A DNA stretch of 64,000 bases from Kocuria soli (GCF_003797835.1 NZ_RKMF01000006.1:62001-126000); one strand, 5' to 3'; shown: positions 28,723 to 36,641, numbered from the stretch's first letter. Made by a program: numbers and translations. The notes: a model not told the origin generated them from the letters alone.

Positions 28723-28754
28723 GCCCGCGCGCCCCAAGGGGTGTGCGGGCTCTG
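28723..28754 (+). terminator. Hairpin terminator after treZ
   Basis: A 15-bp stem (28723-28737 with 28740-28754) has two G-U pairs and a tight 2-base centre. It lies 21 bases after the treZ stop and is followed by a T-rich stretch. Confidence 0.7.
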
Positions 28755-28829
28755 TTCTGCGGTCGGGTTCTGCAGTCACGGGTGCAACTCCGCTCACTGC
28801 TGTGAGGTGGAGCACAGTTGATCCCCGAA

Positions 28830-28852
28830 AACCGTTGTATTTTTCAACGGTT
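28830..28852. promoter_or_regulatory. Inverted repeat upstream of the tannase-like gene (candidate operator)
   Basis: AACCGTTG (28830-28837) and CAACGGTT (28845-28852) form a perfect 8-bp inverted repeat around an AT-only spacer, 60 bases before the GTG start. In such GC-rich DNA, the TA-rich centre and position suggest a repressor or activator site overlapping a promoter. Confidence 0.5.
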
Positions 28853-28911
28853 ATCCCTTAGCTTGTCGGTACCCGGGCGCAACTCCGTGCGTGTCGCCGA
28901 GAGGATCTGCC

Positions 28912-30615
28912 GTGCCCTCCACACCACGACGCATCACCACCACGCTGTTCGCCGCCGCGGCAGCGCTCATCCTCGCGGGCACTTCCGTGCCTGCCATGCC
29001 CGCAGCGGAAGCCACCGATGTCCCCGCGGGGGCCCAGCCCGGTGTCCTGCAGGACTGCGAGGCGCTGGCCGACTTCGCGTTCGAGAACACCGTGATCACC
29101 AGCGCCGAAACCGTGCCGAGCGGGGAACTCACCAACCGCGGTGAACCCATCGGCGAGCACTGCAAGGTCACCGGCCACATGAACGAACGGGTCAGCCCGG
29201 TCGATCAGCAGACCTACCGCATCGGATTCGAAATGCGCCTGCCCAAGGACTGGAACGGACGCTACCTCTACCAGGCCAACGGCGGGCTCGACGGCACAGT
29301 GGTCCCCGCCCTGGGCACCGTGGGAGGCGGTGAGAGCGGACTCCAGGTGGGGATGGCCGTCATCAGCTCCGACGCGGGCCACAGCTCCGCGCAGAACCCG
29401 ACCTTCGGCGTCGACCCGCAGGCCCGGCTGGACTACGGCTACCAGGCCGTCGGTGCGCTGACGCCCACGGCCAAGTCACTGGTCGAAGCCGGGTACGGTC
29501 GCGGGCCGGACTACTCGTACATGACCGGCGGATCCAACGGCGGCCGTCACACCATGGTGGGAGCCTCCCGCTACGCCGATGAGTACGACGGCTTCCTGGC
29601 CGTGGCCCCGGGCTTCAACCTCCCGCAGGCTGCCGTGGCCCAGGTCTGGGGAGCCCAGCAGTGGGCCACCGTGGCCGACGGCACCGACCTGAAGACCGCG
29701 CTGACCCAGGACGAGCGTCAGGTGGTTGCCGATGCCATCCTGTCCCGCTGCGACCGACTCGACGGGCTCGAGGACGGCATGGTGCAGGCCTCAGAGCGGT
29801 GCAAGAAGGTCTTCCGCTTCGAACGCGACGTGCCAACCTGCGACGCCGAACGCGACGGCACCTGCCTGACCGCCGAGCAGAAGGACGTGGTGGCCAAGGT
29901 GTTCTCCGGGGCGGAGACCAGCACGGGGGAGTCGATCTACTCGTCCTTCCCCTATGACCCCGGACTGACACAGGCCGGGTGGGGGAACTGGAAGTTCGAC
30001 GCCCCGCTGACCCGCGACTCCAGCGCCTACGGCTACATCTTCGGCACCCCGCCGGATGCCCCCGCACTGGAGACCCTGCCCGACTATGCCCTCAACCTGG
30101 ACATCGACCAGGCGGCCCAGAGCATCTACCAGTCCGACGGGACCTACACCGAAAGCGCCATGGAGTTCATGACCCCGCCGGAGCTGGATCGTATGGATTC
30201 CCTCCAGGCCGAAGGTGGGAAGTTGATGGTCATCCACGGCGCTGCCGACGGCGTCTTCTCCGTCAATGACACGGCGTCCTGGTACGAGAGGCTGGACAAG
30301 GCCAACCAGAACAAGGCCGAGGACTTCGCCCGCTACTTCGAGGTTCCGGGCATGGGCCACGTCCGCGGCGGTGTGGCAACCGATCAGTACGACGCACTGG
30401 CCTCGCTGGTCGGCTGGGTCGAACAGGGATCCGCGCCCCAGCAGCTGACGGCCTGGGTGAACCCGGCCAACACCGAGCTGCCGGCGGACTGGTCCACCGA
30501 ACGGTCCCGCCCGCTGTGCGTCTACCCCGCAACGGCTCGCTACCAGAGTGGGGACCCGGAGTCCGCCTCGAGCTTCCGCTGCACGGGGGACAAGCCGCAG
30601 AAGGCCGACCGCTGA
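28912..30615 (+). CDS. Secreted tannase / feruloyl esterase family hydrolase
   Basis: Predicted extracytoplasmic alpha/beta-hydrolase. A signal peptide (RRITTTLFAAAAALILAG, probable cleavage near AEA) is followed by a tannase-type domain with YRIGFEMRLPKDWNGR and YQANGG. The nucleophile Ser is in YMTGGSNGGRHTM, and the His is in EVPGMGHVRGG. Family members usually read CS at the nucleophile and HC at the His; here the Cys positions are Gly and Val. Other Cys pairs remain (for example CDRLDG, CKKVF, CDAERDGTC). GTG at 28912 has AGAGGA 6 bases upstream, better than GTG at 28891. Length is 567 residues. Substrate is unknown. Confidence 0.85.
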   Translation: MPSTPRRITTTLFAAAAALILAGTSVPAMPAAEATDVPAGAQPGVLQDCEALADFAFENTVITSAETVPSGELTNRGEPIGEHCKVTGHMNERVSPVDQQTYRIGFEMRLPKDWNGRYLYQANGGLDGTVVPALGTVGGGESGLQVGMAVISSDAGHSSAQNPTFGVDPQARLDYGYQAVGALTPTAKSLVEAGYGRGPDYSYMTGGSNGGRHTMVGASRYADEYDGFLAVAPGFNLPQAAVAQVWGAQQWATVADGTDLKTALTQDERQVVADAILSRCDRLDGLEDGMVQASERCKKVFRFERDVPTCDAERDGTCLTAEQKDVVAKVFSGAETSTGESIYSSFPYDPGLTQAGWGNWKFDAPLTRDSSAYGYIFGTPPDAPALETLPDYALNLDIDQAAQSIYQSDGTYTESAMEFMTPPELDRMDSLQAEGGKLMVIHGAADGVFSVNDTASWYERLDKANQNKAEDFARYFEVPGMGHVRGGVATDQYDALASLVGWVEQGSAPQQLTAWVNPANTELPADWSTERSRPLCVYPATARYQSGDPESASSFRCTGDKPQKADR

Positions 30616-30728
30616 TCCCGGCTGCCGGTCCTGGGCCCTTGCCACGAGCACACGAACAAGTGGTGCCGTGAGGAGAACCCAGGACCGGCGCCTGGCGGCC
30701 ACGGCCTGCGCGGGTGTGAAATGGAACC

Positions 30729-31826
30729 ATGCTGATCTACGGAGAAGACACTCGCTGGACCCCGGCCGCCGACCGGTACGACAAGATGCCGTACCGGCGG
30801 CTGGGGCAGTCCGGCCTCAAACTGCCCGCGATCTCCCTCGGCCTGTGGCACAACTTCGGTGACGACAAGCCCCTGCAGTCGCAGAAGGAGATCCTGCGCC
30901 GGGCCTTCGACCTGGGTGTCACCCACTTCGACCTGGCGAACAACTACGGCCCTCCCAACGGGTCGGCCGAAGTCAATTTCGGGCGGATCCTGCGGGAGGA
31001 CTTCGCGGGGCTGCGCCAGGAGCTGGTGATCTCATCCAAGGCCGGGTGGGACATGTGGCCGGGTCCCTACGGGTTCGGCGGTTCCCGCAAGTACCTGTTG
31101 GATTCGCTCGACCAGTCCCTGGAGCGCATGGGTCTGGACCGGGTGGACATCTTCTACCACCACCGCCCGGACCCGGAGACACCGCTCGAGGAAACCATGG
31201 GCGCGCTGGATCACATCGTGCGGTCGGGGCGAGCCGGCTACGTGGGGATTTCGTCCTACAGCGCCGATCTGACCGCGCGGGCGCAGCAGATCATGCGCGG
31301 TCTGGGGACACCCTTGATCATTCACCAGCCGTCGTACTCGATGCTCAACCGGTGGGTCGAGACGCCGTCGTCGAACTCCATGGGGCCCGCCCACGGGAAG
31401 AACCTGGTGCAGACGCTCACGGACCACGGGATGGGATCGATCGTGTTCACCCCGTTGGCCCAGGGGATGCTGACCGACAAGTACCTGGACGGTGTACCCG
31501 AGGACTCGCGCGCCGCGGCGTCGAAGTCCCTGAACCCCGAATGGCTGTCCGACCAGAACATCGAGCACATCCGTGGACTCAACGAGATTGCACAGGCCCG
31601 CGGACAATCCCTGGCCCAGATGGCGATCGCCTGGACCCTGCGGGAACAGGACGGCGGGCAGGTGACCTCCGCGTTGGTCGGGGCCTCCAAGGTGTCGCAG
31701 ATCGAGGACTCCGTGGCGGCCGTCGAGAACCTGGAGTTCTCGGCCGAGGAACTGGCCCGCATCGACGAACTCGCCGTGGACGCGGGCGTCAACATCTGGT
31801 CGGCAGCAACGGAATCCACCGACTGA
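30729..31826 (+). CDS. Aldo/keto reductase, YghZ/GPR-like
   Basis: Predicted NADPH-dependent aldehyde reductase of the AKR fold, in the cytosol. It reads YRRLGQSGLKLPAISLGLWHNFG, then HFDLANNYGPP with the catalytic Asp and Tyr, VISSKAGWDMWPGPYG with the Lys, and DIFYHHRPDPETPLEETM with the His. The closest recalled relatives are the L-glyceraldehyde-3-phosphate reductases. Length is 365 residues. A TGAAAT hexamer ends 6 bases before the ATG. It follows the tannase-like gene by 113 bases, but there is no evidence of shared function. Confidence 0.9.
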   Translation: MLIYGEDTRWTPAADRYDKMPYRRLGQSGLKLPAISLGLWHNFGDDKPLQSQKEILRRAFDLGVTHFDLANNYGPPNGSAEVNFGRILREDFAGLRQELVISSKAGWDMWPGPYGFGGSRKYLLDSLDQSLERMGLDRVDIFYHHRPDPETPLEETMGALDHIVRSGRAGYVGISSYSADLTARAQQIMRGLGTPLIIHQPSYSMLNRWVETPSSNSMGPAHGKNLVQTLTDHGMGSIVFTPLAQGMLTDKYLDGVPEDSRAAASKSLNPEWLSDQNIEHIRGLNEIAQARGQSLAQMAIAWTLREQDGGQVTSALVGASKVSQIEDSVAAVENLEFSAEELARIDELAVDAGVNIWSAATESTD

Positions 31827-31835
31827 CCCTCCGCC

Positions 31836-31890
31836 GAACCCTCGCGAAACTCGCGCATCACCCCCTGATGGGCGAGTTTCGCGAGGGTTC
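31836..31890. terminator. Long bidirectional hairpin between convergent genes
   Basis: A perfect 19-bp stem (31836-31854 with 31872-31890) is extended, after one mismatch, by 5 more pairs (31856-31860 with 31866-31870) around a CCCCC loop. It lies between the aldo/keto reductase and the phosphatase-like gene. Confidence 0.8.
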
Positions 31891-31908
31891 AGCGGCAGTG
31901 GAGGGCAG

Positions 31909-32709
31909 TTAGAGGCCCGCGCGGGCCAGGAGGTAGGCGGTCATCGGGGCGTAGGCGTTCGGGGGGACGTTGTCGTCCAGGGGCACGACGACGTCGATCA
32001 CACCGCGCGCTTCACCCACGAACACCGCGGGGTCGTTGCAGTCGCCGACCGCGACGACCGAATACCCGCGGGTTCCCGCCGCGCCGGCCATGCCGTGATC
32101 CGTGACGACCAGATCGGGCAGCGGTGCGCTCGGATCAGCACGGTGGGCCGCTTCCAGCTGGTCCAGGACCAGGTCCATGGGCTCGGGCCGGTGCGTGTGC
32201 CGCAGGCCGCCGTACTGTTCGACCATCACGACGTCGCCCACGGCCCGGACATCACCCGTGTCCCAGGGGATCCCGCCGTCGATCGTGAGCACCTGAGCCC
32301 CCGCCTCCCGGGTGGCCTGGGCCATCGGCGCGTAGACCGCCGGCATCGCGGCCGGGTGGGCGGTCGCGAACAAGATGCGTCCGCGCTCGCGGACCACCCG
32401 CCCGAACACGTCCGCGTACCGCTCCAGCGCGGTGACGCACAATTCCGCGCTGATGGTGTCCTGACCCTGCTCGTGGGACCGATCGGGGCTGATGCCGACC
32501 TTGTCCACCATGAGTTCGAAGACCGAGTCCCAGGTGTCCTCCGGGCCGGCGGGAATGCCCATGTACTGGTGCTCGGAGCCGGCCAGGAAGTCGTGGATGT
32601 TGCGCAGGTTCGCTTCGCGCGGGGTGGCGACCTGTCCGGTGATGCGTGTGGCATCCAGATGGACCAGGAGCTCGGTACGGGTGGGGGCAGTCAGGTGAGG
32701 CGAAGACAC
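31909..32709 (-). CDS. Conserved actinobacterial phosphatase-like protein
   Basis: Homologues, as I recall them, are widespread in actinobacteria and are simply annotated as phosphatase; no experimental role is known to me. The 266-residue protein has no signal peptide or membrane segment. Conserved-looking stretches are LLVHLDATRITGQVATPREAN, FATAHPAAMPAVYAP, VVTDHGMAGAAGTRGY and VGDCNDPAVFVGEA, with PLDDNVPPNAYAPMTAYLL at the end. The several Asp, His and Glu residues suggest a metal-dependent hydrolase. It lies 83 bases downstream of mshA on the same strand and has its own -10, TAAGCT, 6 bases before the GTG. Confidence 0.6.
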   Translation of the reverse strand: MSSPHLTAPTRTELLVHLDATRITGQVATPREANLRNIHDFLAGSEHQYMGIPAGPEDTWDSVFELMVDKVGISPDRSHEQGQDTISAELCVTALERYADVFGRVVRERGRILFATAHPAAMPAVYAPMAQATREAGAQVLTIDGGIPWDTGDVRAVGDVVMVEQYGGLRHTHRPEPMDLVLDQLEAAHRADPSAPLPDLVVTDHGMAGAAGTRGYSVVAVGDCNDPAVFVGEARGVIDVVVPLDDNVPPNAYAPMTAYLLARAGL

Positions 32710-32715
32710 GGGGCC

Positions 32716-32721
32716 AGCTTA
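32716..32721 (-). promoter_or_regulatory. Predicted leaderless -10 of the phosphatase-like gene
   Basis: On the minus strand TAAGCT ends 6 bases before the GTG, with no ribosome-binding site. Confidence 0.45.
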
Positions 32722-32792
32722 GAACCCGCGGCCGTACGGGGATGAGGAACGGGTCACCGACGGGCCAGGTCCGGCTGTAAGCCAGGTCCCCT

Positions 32793-34094
32793 TCAACCCC
32801 GGTTCGCCTCACCAGGGGCCGTCGCCGACCGCAGGGCTTGGTAGAGCGCCGCGTGTGCCTCCGCGTTGGCCACCCACGAGAAGCCCCGGGCCCGCTCGGC
32901 GGCGAGGGCACCGCGACGTTCGAGTTCCGCGGGGTCCTCGGCAATCGCGACGAGCGCCTCCGCCCAGGTCTTCGGCGACCGGTCGGGCAGCAGCCAGCCG
33001 GTCTCGCCGTCGTCGACCGCGGCCCGCAGTCCGTCCACGTCCGTGGCGACCACGGGCGTCCCGCAGGCCTGGGCCTCCAGGGCCACCAACCCGAAGGTCT
33101 CCGACGACGACGGCACCGCGATCACGTCGGAGCTCCTGAAGCGCCGGGCAAGCTCCTCGACGGGAAGCGACCCCACGGTCTCCACGACGTGTCCCAGGCC
33201 GAGGCGTGCGACGCGTTCGTCGAGCTCCGCCGTGAACTCGGATGAACCGACCCCGGCCAACCAGAGCCGCGCGTCGAGCCCGGGGGCCGCCGCACGGACG
33301 AGCGCGAGGGCTTCGACCAGGATCTGCGGCCCCTTGAGCCGTTGCAGGCGACCGGCGAACCCGATGGTGAACGCGCCGTCGCGGGCGGCCGGACCACCGG
33401 GGCGGAACACCTCGACGTCCACGCCCGGCGGGATCACGCGGACCCGGTCGGGGTCGGCCGAATACAGGGAGGTGAGGTCGCGGGCTTCGGACGCGGTGTT
33501 GACCACCACCGCCTGCGACCGGTCGACGATGCGTTGTTCCCCGTCTTCGCGGATCTCCGGCTCGGGGTGCTCGTCGGTCCCTGCTCGCGCGTTCTTGGCC
33601 CGCGCCGTCGTATGGAAGGTCGTCACCGCGGGAATCTGCCATTCGGCCGCAAGATCCGTCGCGACCGCGGCCGAGAGCCAGTAGTGCCCGTGAACGACGT
33701 CGGGCACCACCAGGGCAAGGTCGGAATCCGAGTAGGCGCGGCGGAGAGCCTCCGTGATCGCGGGCAGCTCGCGGGGCAGTTCGTTCTTGCCGACCGCGGC
33801 GGTGCCGGGCAGGTGGACGGTGACCAGCCGGACCCCGGAGTCGAGGGTGGTCACCGTGATCGTGCGGTCCGGTTCCTGTTCGTTCGGATGCTCGCTCGCG
33901 CGCCACAGGGTCACCAGGTCCACCGGGTGGCCCAGCTGGACCAGGGATTCCGCGAGGTGTCGTACGTACACGTTCATGCCCCCGGCATCCCCTTGCCCGG
34001 GTTGCACGAGCGGCGAGGTGTGGAGGCATAGCAGCGCGATACGGGCCCCGGAGACATCGTGACCGATCGGCCGGGGGACAGTCGGTGTAGTCAC
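32793..34094 (-). CDS. mshA: D-inositol-3-phosphate glycosyltransferase MshA
   Basis: First enzyme of mycothiol synthesis: it transfers GlcNAc from UDP-GlcNAc to 1L-inositol-1-phosphate (3-phospho-inositol). The GT-B fold shows LHTSPLVQPGQGDAGGMNVY, PDVVHGHYWLS, FHTTARAKNA, VIPPGVDVEVFRPG, GFAGRLQRLKGPQIL and the C-terminal SSSETFGLVALEAQACGTPV. The HTSPL.QPG.GDAGGMNVYV signature separates MshA from other GT4 enzymes. Length is 433 residues. GTG at 34094 is 6 bases after TACAGT and lacks a ribosome-binding site. It is divergent from alr-tsaE. Confidence 0.9.
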   Translation of the reverse strand: MTTPTVPRPIGHDVSGARIALLCLHTSPLVQPGQGDAGGMNVYVRHLAESLVQLGHPVDLVTLWRASEHPNEQEPDRTITVTTLDSGVRLVTVHLPGTAAVGKNELPRELPAITEALRRAYSDSDLALVVPDVVHGHYWLSAAVATDLAAEWQIPAVTTFHTTARAKNARAGTDEHPEPEIREDGEQRIVDRSQAVVVNTASEARDLTSLYSADPDRVRVIPPGVDVEVFRPGGPAARDGAFTIGFAGRLQRLKGPQILVEALALVRAAAPGLDARLWLAGVGSSEFTAELDERVARLGLGHVVETVGSLPVEELARRFRSSDVIAVPSSSETFGLVALEAQACGTPVVATDVDGLRAAVDDGETGWLLPDRSPKTWAEALVAIAEDPAELERRGALAAERARGFSWVANAEAHAALYQALRSATAPGEANRG

Positions 34095-34100
34095 ACCCAC

Positions 34101-34106
34101 ACTGTA
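34101..34106 (-). promoter_or_regulatory. Predicted leaderless -10 of mshA
   Basis: On the minus strand TACAGT is followed by 6 bases and the GTG start. It is the left arm of the divergent mshA / alr control region. Confidence 0.5.
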
Positions 34107-34135
34107 GGGGCACGCCCGTGGCCTGCGGACGCTCG

Positions 34136-34166
34136 GCCGCCCGGTGACACCGCCGCCCGGTGACAC
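34136..34166. repeat. 15-bp tandem repeat in the mshA-alr divergent promoter region
   Basis: GCCGCCCGGTGACAC occurs at 34136-34150 and again at 34152-34166, separated by one base (period 16). The second copy runs into the predicted alr -10. It is a candidate cooperative regulator site or a local duplication. Confidence 0.6.
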
Positions 34167-34169
34167 AAT
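34164..34169 (+). promoter_or_regulatory. Predicted leaderless -10 of alr-tsaE
   Basis: CACAAT ends 7 bases before the GTG at 34177. An in-frame ATG at 34168 overlaps the hexamer and could not be the start of a transcript initiated here. Confidence 0.4.
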
Positions 34170-34176
34170 GGAGCGC

Positions 34177-36042
34177 GTGACCACCGACCTGCAGACATCA
34201 TCACTTTCACGGACGGAAGCCCGGACGGATGCCCCGACGACGGCCCCCGCGCCGTCGTCGACGCCGCGGCCCCCGGCACGTCCCGAACGCTCCGCGGTGA
34301 TCGACCTGGCGGCCATCCGACACAACGTCACGCACCTGAAGAGGCTGGCTGCTCCGGCCGCACTCATGGCCGTGGTCAAGGCGGACGCCTACGGTCACGG
34401 GGCCGTCCCCGTGGCCCGCGCCGCGCTCGAGGCCGGTGCCGACGCGTTGGGCGTGGCCCACGTGACGGAGGCGATGGCGCTGCGTGCCGCCGGCATCGAC
34501 GCTCCGCTGCTGGCCTGGCTGCACACCGTGGACACGGACTTCGCCGCCGCGGTCGAGCACGACGTCGAACTCGCCGTGTCCGGGTGGGAACTGGAACCCA
34601 TCGCGCAGGCCGCGGCCGCCGCGGGGCGGACCGCCCGCATCCACCTCAAGGTGGACACGGGGTTGGGGCGGAACGGGTTCACCATGCAGACGTGGCCCGC
34701 GGCCGTGCGCGCGGCGGCTACCGCCCAGGGGCGGGGGGACGTCGTCGTCGTAGGGATCATGACGCACCTGGGTGCCGCCGATGACCCCGGTGCCGCGGAG
34801 ACGGAGGAGCAACTCACGGTCTTCGAACGCGCCGTGCAGCAGGCCAGGGAGGCTGGTCTGGATCCGAGCGTGCGTCACGTGGCGAACACCCCCGGGACCA
34901 TCGACGCCGCCAACCTCCTGGATCCCGCGCGCATGCTCAACGACATGGTGCGGGTGGGTATCGGACTCTACGGAATCTCCCCGTTCGAGGACCGCACGGC
35001 GGAAGACCTCGGCCTGATCCCCGCCATGACGCTGCGCTCCACGGTCAGCAACGTCAAGGAGGTCCCCGCCGGTCAGGGCGTGTCCTACGGATTCCGGTAC
35101 CGGACCCCCGAAGCGACCACGCTGGCCCTGGTCCCGCTGGGGTACGCCGACGGTGTGCCGCGCATCGGCACCGGCGGACCCGTGCACATCAATGGCGTGA
35201 CCTACGCGGAGGTCGGGCGCGTGGCCATGGACCAGATCGTGGTGGATCTGGGGGAACCCGGACTGGCCACGGACACCGAGCGCAACCCGTTGGGGGCGGA
35301 AGCGGTTCTGTTCGGAGCCGACGACAACCCCTCCGTGCGCGAGTGGTCCAGGGCAGCCCAGACCATCGACTACGAAATCGTCACGCGGATCAGTCAGCGC
35401 GTGCCCCGTGAACACGTGGACACCGGCCGGGACGCAGCGCAGGCCCCCGGGTCTTCTGGGAACGCCGCCGAGACCCCAGAGGCCTGGAACCTCACCCTGC
35501 ACCCGACCACCGCGCAGCAGACCCAGGAGATCGCCCGCAATCTTGCGGCGCACCTGCGGACCGGTGACCTGCTCGTCCTCACCGGTGAGCTGGGGGCGGG
35601 CAAGACCACCTTCACCCAGGGCCTCGGGGCGGGGCTCGGTGTCCGGGAGGGCATCATTTCACCGACGTTCGTCCTGGCCCGCCGCCACCCGAACGACGCC
35701 GAGGGGCCAAACCCGGGCGGTCCCGCCCTGGTGCACGTGGACGCCTACCGACTGGCCACCGCGGCGGAGGTCGACGACATCGACCTGGAGGAGACCTTGC
35801 CCACCGCCGTGACGGTCGTGGAGTGGGGGCTCGGAAAGGTCGAGCACCTGAGCGATTCTCGGCTCGAGATCACGATCGACCGCGGCGTCGGTGCCAAGGA
35901 GGAGGGGCAGGCACCCGATCTGGCCTCGGTCCTGGCCGACCTGGAAGCGGAGACCGACGACGGCGAGGACGAGCCCCGGACCGTGACCATCCGTGGCATC
36001 GGGCCGCGGTGGGTGGAAGCCGCTCCGCGGGATCTCTTGTAA
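34177..36042 (+). CDS. alr-tsaE: Alanine racemase fused to tRNA threonylcarbamoyladenosine ATPase TsaE
   Basis: Two enzymes in one 621-residue chain. Residues about 45-410 are a PLP-dependent alanine racemase, making D-Ala for peptidoglycan, with PLP Lys K68 in VVKADAYGHGA and catalytic Tyr Y304 in GVSYGFRYRTP. Residues about 430-585 are TsaE, the ATPase of the t6A37 complex, with Walker A GELGAGKTTFTQG (K476), SPTFVLAR, VHVDAYRL and VEWG. A Pro/Ala/Ser linker (about 410-430) joins them with no stop or frameshift. The first 35 residues are Thr/Pro/Ser-rich. In most actinobacteria alr and tsaE are separate neighbours. tsaB, rimI and tsaD follow. Confidence 0.9.
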   Translation: MTTDLQTSSLSRTEARTDAPTTAPAPSSTPRPPARPERSAVIDLAAIRHNVTHLKRLAAPAALMAVVKADAYGHGAVPVARAALEAGADALGVAHVTEAMALRAAGIDAPLLAWLHTVDTDFAAAVEHDVELAVSGWELEPIAQAAAAAGRTARIHLKVDTGLGRNGFTMQTWPAAVRAAATAQGRGDVVVVGIMTHLGAADDPGAAETEEQLTVFERAVQQAREAGLDPSVRHVANTPGTIDAANLLDPARMLNDMVRVGIGLYGISPFEDRTAEDLGLIPAMTLRSTVSNVKEVPAGQGVSYGFRYRTPEATTLALVPLGYADGVPRIGTGGPVHINGVTYAEVGRVAMDQIVVDLGEPGLATDTERNPLGAEAVLFGADDNPSVREWSRAAQTIDYEIVTRISQRVPREHVDTGRDAAQAPGSSGNAAETPEAWNLTLHPTTAQQTQEIARNLAAHLRTGDLLVLTGELGAGKTTFTQGLGAGLGVREGIISPTFVLARRHPNDAEGPNPGGPALVHVDAYRLATAAEVDDIDLEETLPTAVTVVEWGLGKVEHLSDSRLEITIDRGVGAKEEGQAPDLASVLADLEAETDDGEDEPRTVTIRGIGPRWVEAAPRDLL

Positions 36043-36102
36043 TTACACGCCCCTGGCCGCGGACGGCCCAGCGTCGCCCGCCCGAGGAAGGACCCACCGC
36101 AC

Positions 36103-36621
36103 GTGTCCAAGAAGCGCACCAAGAACGCCCGTCGCGGGCGGAAGATGTCCGCGGCCCAGCAGGCCCGTCAGCGGAACTTGCACCAGGGGGCCGGCTCGGG
36201 TCCCCGGTCCGGTTCGGAATCCGCGGCGGCACCGGCCGACGGCGTGGCCGCGGCCCGGCAGCGGGCCATGAGTTCCGCCACGCACCGTTCGACCGGGACC
36301 GGTTCGGCGACCGGCGAGAACGAGCACGTGCCGCTGTTCCCACCGAGCAAACGCCCACCGGCGGACCCGAACCGAACACCGTGGGAGACCTACGCGTGCA
36401 TGGTCATGGCCGCCTTGATCGTGTTCCTGCTACCGGACGTCCGCAATCCGGAGAACCCGTGGCCGCACTGGTTCAACGTCGCACCGCTGGCTTTCGGTGT
36501 CCTCGGTGGCTTGTTCGCCCTGTTGGACAAGCGACGACGGCTGGCCCTGATCTCTTCCGCGGTCGGCCTGGTCCTGTTCGTGGTGCTCATGGCGGTGCTG
36601 GCGACGCTCGGCCGTCTCTGA
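36103..36621 (+). CDS. Small membrane protein of unknown function
   Basis: Not recognised. The 172-residue protein has a very basic, low-complexity N-terminus (KKRTKNARRGRKMSAAQQAR), a Ser/Gly/Ala-rich stretch to about residue 75, and then three probable membrane helices (around 98-112, 127-140 and 148-168). The loop PDVRNPENPWPHWFN joins the first two. GTG at 36103 follows AGGAAGGA. It lies between alr-tsaE and tsaB in the same direction, 60 bases after the former, so it is likely cotranscribed. No link to t6A is evident. Confidence 0.7.
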   Translation: MSKKRTKNARRGRKMSAAQQARQRNLHQGAGSGPRSGSESAAAPADGVAAARQRAMSSATHRSTGTGSATGENEHVPLFPPSKRPPADPNRTPWETYACMVMAALIVFLLPDVRNPENPWPHWFNVAPLAFGVLGGLFALLDKRRRLALISSAVGLVLFVVLMAVLATLGRL

Positions 36622-36641
36622 GTCGGATCAGGCCGACACCC

